A DNA stretch of 20,987 nucleotides from Tubiluchus corallicola (taxonomy: Eukaryota; Priapulida; Priapulimorpha; Priapulimorphida; Tubiluchidae): assembly GCA_030141605.1 (NCBI GenBank), contig JAQGDQ010001924.1, positions 1-20,987 on the forward strand. Direction: 5' to 3'. How positions within the stretch are numbered: the first letter of the stretch is position 1; each line of letters opens with the position of its first letter. The position numbers were made by a program, and so were the translations under genes. Of the stretch, positions 8,920 through 18,139 are shown piece by piece. The notes below the pieces were generated by a model. That model saw only the letters and a list, made by a program, of their open reading frames with translations, searched no databases and had not been told where the DNA came from.

Positions 8920-9251
8920 CCACAAATATAATTTACTTGTCTGTTAAAACTCTTAAAGTGAAAGAAATATATGACATGTATTGTCTTCATTTCATGTATC
9001 ACTATCATAATTCACTACTTCCACCAGCTTTTCAGTCATACTTTAGTCCAGTTTCAAATCAACATGATCATTACACAAGATATTCAGTCGGAAACTATGT
9101 ACTCCCTTTTCCAAAAACAAATATAACGAAACAGTCGTCAAAATATAATGCTATTAAAATATGGTCATCAATTCCGCGTGAAATGAAAACTCTTAATCTT
9201 TATCAATTTAAAAAAGCATCAAAGAATTACCTACTACAACGGTATAATTAA
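8920..9251 (+). pseudogene. C-terminal fragment of a CR1/L2-like LINE reverse transcriptase
   Basis: The frame ending at 9251 encodes about 104 residues after 8937 (its first codon there is TTG, so this is not a true start). It has the layout of the region after the reverse transcriptase in CR1/L2-type LINEs: IYDMYCLHFMYHYHNSLLPP, then HDHYTRYSV, then YNAIKIWSSIPREMK, and finally FKKASKNYLLQRYN before the stop. The catalytic YxDD core and the endonuclease are absent, so this is a 5'-truncated remnant. Its reading frame is intact, implying fairly recent insertion. The downstream 180 bp (9252-9430), with GGAGGCTCCTTCCTCC, is probably its 3' untranslated region. Clade assignment is by recognition only. 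Confidence 0.8.
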
Positions 9252-9434
9252 CTCACAATTTTACTCATCCTGATCTTAAGTTACTAACAAAACTTATTTT
9301 GTTCTAATGTACGTTATAACTGATGAAAATGTAATGTTAATTGTCAATTGTTTCACTTATCTGGAGGCTCCTTCCTCCTCCTCACAGTAACTCGCATAGT
9401 TTATTTTTTTTCAATGTAATAACAATTTATATGT

Positions 9435-9955
9435 ATGTTTGAGTTGCTGTGGAATAAATTCATAATCAAATTAATTCAGAAGTCTGATGAGATCTGCTTT
9501 ATTGGCAAATCATTTAAATACAGGATAGGTATAACTGATTCAGATCTGTGTGTTTGCGGTTTGGGCAGTCAAACCCCAGAACATTTAATTTTTCAATGTC
9601 CGTTACCATTGGTTAGACAAGATATAAGAGTGAATCTCGAACGCGGCTTAGAAAATAATGACATTCGAAACATTTACAGAAAGAGAGACACTAATGTAAT
9701 TAAAATGTATATAGATATTGTAAAAGAACTAACCCAAAATGATCTTATAGTAAATTGATTATACATTGATTATAACTATTGGATATATATTTAGAATAAG
9801 TAGATCGTAATGCAAAATTGTCAGCTTGTTTAGTAAGAAATTTACTTAATGTACATAGTGTAAAGAGTTATTTAACATTTTTGTACTTTTGTGCCCTGCA
9901 AATAGAGGGCTTATTGTATAATTTTCTATAAAGATTTTTAATAACAATAATAATT
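9435..9955 (+). mobile_element. 5'-truncated I-like LINE 3' end (copy 2)
   Basis: The open frame 9435-9758 (107 codons) is the C-terminus of a retrotransposon polyprotein. FKYRIGITDSDLCVCG is followed by TPEHLIFQCPL, giving the C-x-C, H-x4-C metal-binding pattern found after the RNase H region in I, R1 and LOA-type LINEs. The frame ends DLIVN, then an untranslated region of about 200 bp with AATAGAGGGC and a TAA-type tail (TTAATAACAATAATAAT) at 9939-9955. A shorter copy sits inverted at 4703-4950. The upstream edge abuts the other LINE's presumed 3' end near 9430. It lacks reverse transcriptase, endonuclease and most of RNase H, so it cannot move by itself. Confidence 0.88.
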
Positions 9956-9979
9956 TATTGGCATATAGTTTTGTCTCCC

Positions 9980-10576
9980 TCAGAAACTGCAGTGCAATAG
10001 TTTAGATTCATGGGTTTTTGTCATAAGATCTGCTCTGACAAATCTTATGATGTCTAGATTAGACTGTGACACTTCATCGCACCTCGGTGTCTTACTTGCA
10101 GATGCTGCGAACACAGATGCCGTAAACCATCTGTCCCATCTAAGACCACATCCATCTTGTCTGGAGCTTTCTTCTTCGTCTTCTTCTTCTTCTGTTTCTA
10201 AGAAATGCTGACTGCACAAAAAGCAGACGGAATTCTGTTTTACAACTGCACTTCTCCCCAAAACTTGCAGTAGTTCTCCAGTTGGGTGTATCCCAGGACC
10301 TATGTAGTCTGTAATTACCGTAGTGTTCACAGACCACGATACTGTCTCGGAAGACAATGGAATGTGCGCCAAGAGAGTCCGATCCTTGAACGTCTCCAGG
10401 TCCCACGCCTGGGCAAGGTTTATGGAGATCCTGAGTTGCCCAGACAGCAGGAACCCCCTCTCTTCCTCGCTGGTGTAGTCCAAAGGAAAGCAGAGCGATA
10501 CGTTTGGCACCAGGTTAGCTGCAGGAGCTGCCGGAGTCAGTAAGCATGCTGCACTGGTCCGCCTTCGGGGCTCCAC
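9980..10576 (-). CDS. 198-codon open frame of unknown function (possible exon or retro-element part)
   Basis: I do not recognise this protein. The frame runs from MEPRRRTSAACLL to a stop after ESKLLHCSF. Its base composition is visibly richer in G and C than the flanks and it is not a simple repeat, both unusual for this window. Features seen: a central part with alternating hydrophobic residues that could form beta-strands (LLSGQLRISINLAQAWD, then VSWSVNTTVITDY), two Cys pairs near CFLCSQHF, and an acidic run ETEEEEDEEE encoded by GAA-rich codons. A splice-acceptor-like TCCTGCAG precedes the codons for ANLVPN, and a donor-like GTAAGA follows FAASAS, so the middle could be one exon of a larger gene. 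It lies about 130 bp downstream of a 5S rRNA-like head on the same strand, so the whole could instead be one SINE-like repeat unit. Confidence 0.35.
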   Translation of the reverse strand: MEPRRRTSAACLLTPAAPAANLVPNVSLCFPLDYTSEEERGFLLSGQLRISINLAQAWDLETFKDRTLLAHIPLSSETVSWSVNTTVITDYIGPGIHPTGELLQVLGRSAVVKQNSVCFLCSQHFLETEEEEDEEESSRQDGCGLRWDRWFTASVFAASASKTPRCDEVSQSNLDIIRFVRADLMTKTHESKLLHCSF

Positions 10577-10704
10577 TCCTGATTTGGAAGGTTTACTCCT
10601 CTACACATGGCCACTTGGGTCACTTGACCTCCTCCGCCCTCTAGCCGTTGGCTGCTTGTACAGCTCCTCCTCCTACTGTCGAGATACAGTGTGGGCATTC
10701 CGCA

Positions 10705-10811
10705 GGCCTACAGCACCTGGTATTCCTAGACGGTCACCCATCCAAGCACTAACCAGGCTATACGTTGCTTAACTTCGGTGATCAACCAGTGTTGTCAACG
10801 TGATTTGGCCG
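10705..10811 (-). ncRNA. 5S rRNA-like sequence (pseudogene or head of a 5S-derived SINE)
   Basis: On the minus strand this aligns with eukaryotic 5S rRNA over almost its full length. The 5' part (ACGGCCAAATCACGTTGA) is recognisable but worn. An internal gap of about 6-8 nt follows, then the polymerase III internal control region is well kept: A box AAGTTAAGCAACG (10763-10775), intermediate element GGTTAGTGCTTGGATGGG, and C box ending GGAATACC (10719-10743). It ends CAGGTGCTGTAGGCC with no T-run terminator right after. A true 5S gene would not tolerate the gap, so it is either a pseudogene or, given the well-kept promoter and the unusual sequence downstream, the head of a 5S-derived SINE. Confidence 0.88.
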
Positions 10812-11220
10812 TATACTGTGCGATTGTAAGATACTTGGGCTGTCACTTTTGGATAGGAGAAAGCATAGGTGGAGAGAAGTATGTGAGTTCACAGACGAAT
10901 TTCATCGACACTGGATGCTCCAGCGTACCATGTACATTCAGTTATTGTTTAAGAACACTAGGCTAGTATACAGCAATTTTATTTGGTTTGCATAATTTAT
11001 CAAAAGAGGGCGCCCTCCTTGATTTGTTGAATATTTAATAAGCTGTCAGAGGATTTAGTTCGTTGAACAAGATTTACTGCCCTGTTAATGATACTGAGGT
11101 GTGCAGGCATGTAATGAATAAATCACTAGTAAAGTGTAAATTAGTGTGTGACGGTTACTCGTTTACTGCTTAATTACGTAAATAGTTTCATTAATTATCA
11201 CGGAGCTGCCTTAAAACGCA
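10812..11220. other. Gene-free stretch
   Basis: No gene recognised. A perfect 12-bp palindrome GAGGGCGCCCTC lies at 11006-11017 in otherwise AT-rich sequence. Confidence 0.5.
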
Positions 11221-11861
11221 AGGGTGCAGCACTCTGGCACGCCTGTGTTGCTTAGTGTACTTTCTAGTACCAGTAGTGTACATATGTTAAATGTACATGC
11301 TACGGTAATGTCGAAAATACTGTAGAAATGAGCCCTTCCTGTTTTAGTCGCTTCGCTATGCGCATGCGTCGCAAACTTACACTGCCATCTGCCATAAGGG
11401 TGCAGCACTCTGGCACGCCTGTGTTGCTTAGTGTACTTTCTAGTACCAGTAGTGTACATATGTTAAATCTACATGTTACGGTTATATCGAAAATACTGTA
11501 GAAACTAGCCATTCCTGTTTTAGTCGCTTCGTTATGCGCATGCGTCGCAAACTTAAACTGCCATCTGGCGTCTGTGTGCTTAGTATACTTTCTAGTGCCA
11601 GTAGTGTACACATGTTAAATGTACATGTTACGGTAATATCGAAAATACTGTAGAAACGAGTCCTTCCTGTTTTAGTCGCTTCGTTATGCGCATGCGTCGC
11701 AAACTTACACTGCCACCTGCCGTCTGTCTTGCTTAGTGTACTTTCTAGTACCAGTAGTGTACACATGTTAAATGTATATCGAAAATACTGTAGAAACGAG
11801 CTGTTTTAGTAACTTCGTTATGCGCGTGCGTCGCAAACTTACACTGCCATCTGGCGTTTGA
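11221..11861. repeat. Four-unit tandem repeat, period about 152-176 bp
   Basis: The landmark CTTAGTRTACTTTCTAG recurs at 11251, 11427, 11579 and 11732 (spacings 176, 152, 153). Each unit then has CAGTAGTGTACA, TCGAAAATACTGTAGAAA, GTTTTAGT, TTCG(C/T)TATGCGC and TGCGTCGCAAACTTA. The first two units carry an extra block of about 25 bp containing GGGTGCAGCACTCTGGCACG that the others lack, and the last landmark unit has a shortened middle. The series of 82-103-codon minus-strand open frames with shared peptides (for example CTLLVLESTLS) reflects the repeat and is not evidence of genes. Confidence 0.95.
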
Positions 11862-12267
11862 CACTGTGACTGTGACGAGACCACAACCACGGTGAAAAGA
11901 TTGCTTGCGCAGCTGTCACAGAAATGCTTAATAAACAAAATTTTGCTAAAGGCAGTAGTTTTGCTACTAGAATTTCTTGTTTTACTTATATCCTTGGCCA
12001 ACTGAACTCCCTGCCTGCACCTCCACCTGTGTTTGCAACAACTGAACGTCTCTCCTTTCCTCATCAACGATTCTTCCTTTTCAACAGAGCGTCCATTAAT
12101 ATGTTTTGTAAGTAATTTTTTTACACAATTGTTGTAATCGGGTGATGGTTGTTGCTATACTAAACTAACAGTCAGACTATAATTTTAGTCTTACTTTTGA
12201 AACTTGTAATGTAAGAAACTTTGACTAGCATGTCACATTTATTGTAATTTATTATCACTTCAGCCAT
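11862..12267. other. Gene-free stretch
   Basis: No gene, terminal repeat or tandem array seen. Short frames here (for example 63 codons at 11924-12115) have no motif. Confidence 0.45.
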
Positions 12268-12275
12268 GTATTCTG

Positions 12276-12675
12276 TAGGGGCAAGCATACCCCCTGGTGG
12301 GAGAGCGAATTCGAATCGAACCGAATTTGTGACTTTCGAATTCGAATCGAACCGAACTTCAGCGTTTCGAATTCGAACCGAATTCGAGTTGAGATTGAAA
12401 GATTTTCGAACAAGTTTTCGAACCACCAGTAAAAAGTGATCTTACAAAGATCATGCATATCACTAGATTTTGTTCTGCAATAAAACGACTAGTAATTTGT
12501 TTAAAATTGTGTGCAGAAATCACAGCTAAATTATGCTAATTGCATGATGTTTCAATCGTTTTAATGATCAGGAACATGTGTGATTGAAGTGCTGAATTAT
12601 TCGAATCTATAGTCTTGGATTCGAATCGAGTTCGAACTAAAAAAAACTTGTTCGAATCGAATTCGAGCGTCCGAA
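12276..12675. mobile_element. hAT MITE, family C copy 2, right terminus missing
   Basis: It is nearly identical to 8345-8640 over about 290 bp (12368-12660), in the same orientation. The left terminus TAGGGGCAAGCAT (12276-12288) differs from copy 1 at two positions. The left subterminal zone holds an extra duplicated block of TTCGAATTCGAATCGAACCGAA type. At the right the sequence stops at CGAGCGTCCGAA, without the TGCTCACCCCTA that ends copy 1. Even so, GTATTCTG (12268-12275) on the left and GTATTCTT (12676-12683) on the right match at 7 of 8 positions, as a target duplication would. The right terminus was therefore lost precisely up to the duplication, or the match is chance. Confidence 0.9.
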
Positions 12676-13686
12676 GTATTCTTACATTACAATTTGCATT
12701 ATTATCTTTAACTATTATGCCCTGTAACTAGAAAATGAAATATAGTTACAATAATTGTAACAGAACTACATTAGTATATTATAGCATGGTATAGTTAGGG
12801 AAAAAATTCCAAATATAATTACAAAAATTTAACAGAAGTATACTGACATAGTTACTAAACTACATAATAGTTTGTCAACAAGAAATAGATGCTGCATGGT
12901 GGTCAAGAAGCAAAGCTTGCAAGACCACCATGAAAAGTGAAAAAAACGACTTAATTTACAAGTAAATTTAACAGTGAATATGTCAATTAATAAACATTTG
13001 AAGTTGGACCAAAAACACGGTATATTGATAAAATGCCCGAATATTATGTAAATAATAAAATTATGAGTACTGTAACAGATTTCTTCTAAATTTAGTATAT
13101 TTCGTCAACGCCACATACAATACCTACAAACAAGTAGGAAGAAATCGTAATTAATTAATTACATGATTAATTAAATAATTAATTATATAATTAACTGGAA
13201 ACAACTTGCCCAAGTATAATATCGAAGATAGGGTTATCTGTGTGTAATCATTGATGCTCTATATTTTTAAATAAATAAATAAATAAAAAGATGTTATGCA
13301 AGCGCAATATTTGTTATATTCTTGCAACAACACATTTTTTGCCAAATTATTTATGTCCACAAAATTTGTGTGCATTTGTTTTTACATGTACTCTAATATG
13401 TGAACACTAAAGATCTTTTATTGCCCATAGAAGAAAGAGGAGTTGTAGTTATACTATAGATTGTAAAATAGAAACTGGAGCAGTGTAATTTATGGCCGAA
13501 TTTGCAAAGTTTTATGATATTCATGCAATAATTACAGTTCTACTGCGTAACGTTAGTTTTCTGACTGTTTCAAGGAATAGCAATTTTCGTGTTTTTGAGA
13601 TCATTTCAAGGTTTTTGTCAGTAATTGTTGTCCAAACGCATCTTCGTTACCCTACAACGTTTGGAGTTGCCTTTTGTTTAGCTAAC
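12676..13686. other. AT-rich gene-free stretch with small hairpin and simple repeats
   Basis: It contains a hairpin with 10-bp arms (CATGGTGGTC at 12895-12904, GACCACCATG at 12923-12932), a palindromic AATTAATTAATTA-rich run at about 13150-13196, and (AAAT)n at about 13268-13287. A 100-codon plus-strand frame (13492-13794) runs into the next mobile element and shows no domain. Confidence 0.6.
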
Positions 13687-13688
13687 TA

Positions 13689-13968
13689 CAGTCAACCCTC
13701 GTTAAACCGGACTAATGGGGGGGGGGAGTCCGGTTTATCGGATTGTCCGATTTATCCCATATGCCGATATATGGTCTATATTATACAGGAATAATCACCA
13801 TAAGTAAGGCCTACATACATTGCACTATATACTATACTGTATATTACTTTAAAATAGTTAACCTGTGAGGATAAAGAAATTATTGTACAGTTGGTTCCTT
13901 TACCACGGATGACGTCCGTCTTATCCGATATCCGGGCTAACGGGGTCCGGTTTAACGAGGGTCGACTG
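13689..13968. mobile_element. pogo/Tigger-like MITE with TA target duplication
   Basis: The ends CAGTCAACCCTCGTTAAACC (13689 onward) and, inverted, CAGTCGACCCTCGTTAAACC (ending at 13968) differ at one position, and similarity continues through GGAC. TA lies immediately outside both ends (13687-13688 and 13969-13970). CAGTC-type ends with CCGGTTTA/TTATCCGA motifs and TA duplication are typical of pogo/Tigger members of the Tc1/mariner superfamily. Inner repeats of TATCCGAT lie on both sides. At 280 bp it has no transposase. Confidence 0.93.
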
Positions 13969-13970
13969 TA

Positions 13971-14408
13971 TCAGCACACGTCACATGTTTGAATCGCTTA
14001 TCGTTTGGCTGCTCCTGGTGGTTATCGATCGTCTGACCTTCGGCGCTCCAGTTTACATTTAAATCAAGTTACTATAAATGAAATTTAATTTCCGCGATAA
14101 CATCATGCTCGTGCAGCGAGAACTGCAGCGATTTTATCCGAGATTGAGAGAACAAGCGAAGCTTTACTGTTGCACAGATTCGAGATAAGAAGAGTGTTTC
14201 TATGAAATATGGTTCAGCAGCATTGAAAACACAATATATGATATATCACATGTATTGAAAGCTTGATTTCCTCCTGTAAATAAATCGATAATATTCCGAA
14301 GTACATCCAATCAGTTCTAATGTGATTTTAGTCGATAGAGAAAGATTTATTTAACGATACGAACTACGCTGAGTTTGTTGTAAGGGCTATTATAACTTAT
14401 AGGGTCTG
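13971..14408. other. Gene-free stretch
   Basis: No gene or repeat recognised between two mobile elements. Confidence 0.5.
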
Positions 14409-14412
14409 TTAA

Positions 14413-14869
14413 CCCTTTCAGTCCCAAATTATTTTTTTAATAAGAAATTTTTTTGCCTTGGTACTTTTGTTCAGTATGTCCATCTTGTTTACACATAATT
14501 ATTATTTTTCTACTTGTGCCCGTGTGCTAAATATAGCCTGTATCCCACGGGGATACATTGGGATTCAATGGAAGCATAAAATGTGCTTCATTTTGCAACT
14601 GCTGATAATTTTTTAAAGTATTTAAGACATTTAGTATGCATGCTATGCTGATCTGTACAAAGTCGTCTCTAAAGTACTGTATCTTACACAGTTTTTTATG
14701 CTATGTAGATTTTCTAGTTTGCCATTTTATCACCATTTTTAGTCTATTGTTATTGGCTTAAATCAAAATAACTATTAACAGATCAAATAACTGTCAGTTT
14801 TAAAATTTTATTAATTTTAAAGGCAGAAAATATTCTCGTATCCCACGGGATACAACGGGTATGAAAGGG
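14413..14869. mobile_element. piggyBac-like non-autonomous element at TTAA
   Basis: The element begins CCCTTTCAGTCCC and ends GGGTATGAAAGGG, with TTAA directly outside both ends (14409-14412 and 14870-14873). Insertion at TTAA with CCC-initial ends identifies the piggyBac superfamily. Two palindromic GTATCCCACGGG-GATAC motifs occur inside (about 14541-14557 and 14839-14853), the second close to the right end, and may be subterminal binding sites. The interior is AT-rich and non-coding. Confidence 0.88.
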
Positions 14870-15085
14870 TTAATCTATGTTGTTGTGAATGGACACTTGA
14901 AACAGGTGCTACTTTCTAAACTTATCTAACTATTTCACGTAACAGTGGACTAACTCAGCTTTGGCATACTGCCTGTAGGAAAGTTTAGAAGTGCTTTTAG
15001 AATGATGTGAAGAATCGAAGATACAGTAGACACCTGCGAATAAGAAATTTTAACACTAGGTCTGCTCTTAGGTACAGCTAACAAC

Positions 15086-15210
15086 CAGGGCCTGTTTCAA
15101 GGTGGGGGGATATTTCCCCGGGGCCTCGCCCTCCAGGGGGGCCTCGCGCCAAAGTAACATCATTTTCTTTTGCTTTATGCGAACATACTGACTGCCTCCT
15201 CTCTCCCTCC

Positions 15211-15295
<85 letters not shown>

Positions 15296-15543
15296 CCCGC
15301 ACGCGCGCCGTTTGCCAGTATTGACAAGTATTAAGGACTGGTCTTGAGAATAAAGCAGTTTTTCTTTCAATTGTTCTTTCCTTTAACAACTGTATAACTC
15401 CATATTTTCTCTTCGAAAATGCTTCTCCGGCGTTCTAGCAGTTCAAAAATTTTCTGGGCGCCAACCATGGTAGCGCCCCCCCCCCCGATGGGCCCTCACA
15501 CGTCCCACTTCCCCGGGCCTCGCGTAGGCTGAAATAGGCCCTG
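15086..15543. mobile_element. hAT-like MITE with internal (CT)n expansion
   Basis: The ends CAGGGCCTGTTTCA and, inverted, CAGGGCCTATTTCA match at 13 of 14 positions. Flanks CTAACAAC (15078-15085) and CCAACAAC (15544-15551) match at 7 of 8, as expected for a hAT target duplication. GGGGCCTCGC-type motifs lie inside both ends. The interior is invaded by a CT-dinucleotide run of about 72 bp (15219-15290). The 100-103-codon minus-strand frames with RERERE runs are products of that microsatellite. Confidence 0.9.
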
Positions 15544-15551
15544 CCAACAAC

Positions 15552-16068
15552 ACTTGGTCTGCTGACAAGTGTTACCGTCTTTCAACAATGAACATCTGTC
15601 TCCTTTTCAGCTCTTTGTTTTCCACTTGTCGAATGTGGAAGCCACAACAATTGGATCTCCATTGTTTCATGTTTACACATGTCTGCTTGTTCTTTTGTTT
15701 CCTGTTTTCTTGGTGGATCACGTCGTTGTTTTTTTGTTGCTATTGTAGGGCTGCTTCGTTGCTTAGGAGCTGCTAATCCCGTTTCCATGTGAACTCGACA
15801 CGTACAAAAGGCACACCTGATGCGTGTCTGATGCCATTATGTTTGATTATTGATCATTGAGAATCGAACTTGTTTCGACTCTCATTTATTTTTAACATTG
15901 TGGACTTACGGTGTTGTAATGAAAGGCCCAGAAGCTGAGAATTCACTGTTTTGGGGAGTCGTAGCTTTGTGACTGTCTCCTTATGGAAAGTTGAAGCTTT
16001 TCAAGGCAGTCTTCGATTGTCAGTAATAAGTTTTATAACTTTATTACTATATTATTATTATTATATTA
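15552..16068. other. Gene-free stretch
   Basis: No gene recognised. Two short overlapping opposite-strand frames (15582-15788) lack motifs. An ATT-rich run at 16041-16068 leads into the satellite. Confidence 0.5.
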
Positions 16069-17118
16069 TAGTTTTGTAACATTCATACATTTCCCGTCGA
16101 AGTATCTGGTAGTTTATAATATTCATACATTTCTCATCGAAGTATCTGGTAGTTTTATAACATTCATACATTTCCCGTCGAAGTATCTGGTAGTCTATAA
16201 CATTCACACATTTCCCGTCGAAGTATCTGGTAGTCTATAATATCCATACATTTCCCGTCGAAGTATCTGGTAGTCTATAATATTCACACATTTCCCGTAG
16301 AAGTATCTGGTAGTCTATAATATTCATACATTTCCCGTAGAAGTATCTGCTAGTCTATAATATTCACACATTTCCCGTAGAAGTATCTGGTAGTCTATAA
16401 TATTCACACATTTCCCGTAGAAGTATCTGGTAGTCTATAATATTCACACATTTCCCGTCGAAGTATCTGATAGTCTATAATATTCACACATTTCCCGTCG
16501 AAGTATCTGGTAGTCTATAATATTCACACATTTCCCGTCGAAGTATCTGATAGTCTATAATATTCACACATTTCCCGTCGAAGTATCTGGTAGTCTATAA
16601 TATTCACACATTTCCCGTCGAAGTATCTGGTAGTCTATAATATTCACACATTTCCCGTCGAAGTATCTGGTAGTCTATAATATTCACACATTTCCCGTCG
16701 AAGTATCTGGTAGTCTATAATATTCACACATTTCCCGTAGAAGTATCTGGTAGTCTATAATATCCACACATTTCCCGTCGAAGTATCTGGTAGTCTATAA
16801 TATTCACACATTTCCCGTCGAAGTATCTGGTAGTCTATCATATTCATACATTTCCCGTCGAAGTATCTGGTAGTCTATAATATTCACACATTTCCCGTCG
16901 AAGTAGCTGGTAGTCTATAACATTCACACATTTCCCGTCGAAGTATCTGGTAGTCTATAACATTCACACATTTCCCGTCGAAGTATCTGGTAGTCTATAA
17001 TATCCATACATTTCCCGTCGAAGTATCTGGTAGTCTATAATATCCATACATTTCCCGTCGAAGTATCTGGTAGTCTATAATATCCATACATTTCCCATCG
17101 AAGTATCTGGTAGTCTAT
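16069..17118. repeat. 40-bp satellite array, 26 units
   Basis: Units run TAGTCTATAATATTCACACA then TTTCCCGTCGAAGTATCTGG. Units 1 and 3 are 41 bp; from 16191 to 17110 there are exactly 23 units of 40 bp, followed by a partial TAGTCTAT. Variants are few: CCCGTCG versus CCCGTAG, TATTCACACA versus TATCCATACA or ACATTCACACA, and CTGG versus CTGA. The first three units are the most diverged, as expected at the edge of an array homogenised by unequal exchange. Confidence 0.98.
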
Positions 17119-17511
17119 CTGTCTAGCGCAAGTTTTTAATTTACAAAACTCTTTAAATTGCAATCTGTAAATTGCAATCTGTCACCATAACGATTGCATC
17201 AAATTGCTTGAAAGAAATTGATAGCCTCATAAAATTAAAGTTTTTATTTACAACATCCGAAATTACAGCTAATAACTGTGTTTAGAAGTTGCACTGCAGT
17301 GTTAACTTTGATTCTAGGTGAAAGCGGCTTTGACGACTTAACAACATTATAATGATCTTACGTTTTTGCCTGTAGCTACAGCCGTAATAAAATACGAAAA
17401 CGTATAAATTTACTCTTCGTGATCGTGACCCCCTGTGGGTCGTGGACGCTCATTAAAAAATTGCCCAGGGCTTTCAAAGATAATGATCCGTATTAGAAAT
17501 AGATTTAAATA
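17119..17511. other. Gene-free stretch
   Basis: A short duplication AATTGCAATCTGT occurs twice at about 17155-17182. Otherwise nothing is recognised. Confidence 0.5.
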
Positions 17512-17513
17512 AG

Positions 17514-17872
17514 CCTTTTCACAGTTCCAGCGATTGATGATGATCGTGAAAAGGTCAGAGGTTAAGTGTACCAGATAATGCATTTGTGTACACTTGACAA
17601 CGCCTCGCAGCCCATGCTATTGTAATAGTAACAGTTTTAACAGCTAGCTAGAACCTTACCTAGTTCATTTTTCTTGCTCCCAAGCAAGGTTCTACTAGTA
17701 AATCACTCTTTGTACAGACTAATACATATAAGTGAAGTCCGTGTAAGACAGCTGAACTTACTGAACTAATGCGGCAGACGGCTTTGCTTTTACCCACACG
17801 CCACGTGACGGTTGTAGCTAAGACGCTTTGCTGTGGTGCACTTAACCTTTGACCTACAGCAACTTGCTGAGT
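17514..17872. mobile_element. MITE family A, copy 2
   Basis: Same orientation as 4260-4632 and clearly homologous along its length, for example CAGCGATTGATGATGATCGTG, TGTACACTTGACAACGCCTC and TTTGCTTTTACCCACA. The inner inverted repeats are at 17552-17573 and 17834-17855. The outer left end CCTTTTCACAGTTCC is kept, but similarity on the right ends soon after 17865, so the outer right terminus is missing or replaced. The 88-codon minus-strand frame 17660-17926 is not supported as a gene. Confidence 0.85.
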
Positions 17873-18139
17873 TTTTAAATTGTGCCTTGTAGCCCAAATT
17901 TGTTTCAATTCAGCCTGGATTGACATTATTTTGGGTGTTTGTTTATTGAAATATAATTGGACGGGAAATGATTACTCGTTTTACCTGCTATAGAATTTGG
18001 TGGTACAGCAGTGCTCGGATAAAATAAGCATGGATTAAAGTTTAAATCAGAAACATTGTTGCAAGGAATAGTTGATTGTAATGCAAACTTTTGACACCTG
18101 CATATCGTTTTCGGGGTTACAGTTTTATAGCTTGATAAT

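Noticed and set aside
10705-10811. Functional 5S rRNA gene
   Set aside because: There is an internal gap of about 6-8 nt, a worn 5' end and no adjacent T-run terminator.
11211-12067. Family of related minus-strand peptides (CTLLVLESTLS)
   Set aside because: They arise from the tandem repeat; frames are short, overlapping and interrupted between units.
15068-15389. RE-dipeptide-rich proteins on the minus strand
   Set aside because: Product of the CT-dinucleotide run within a MITE.
16069-17118. CRISPR-like array with 40-bp period
   Set aside because: There are no spacers: the complete 40-bp period is repeated.
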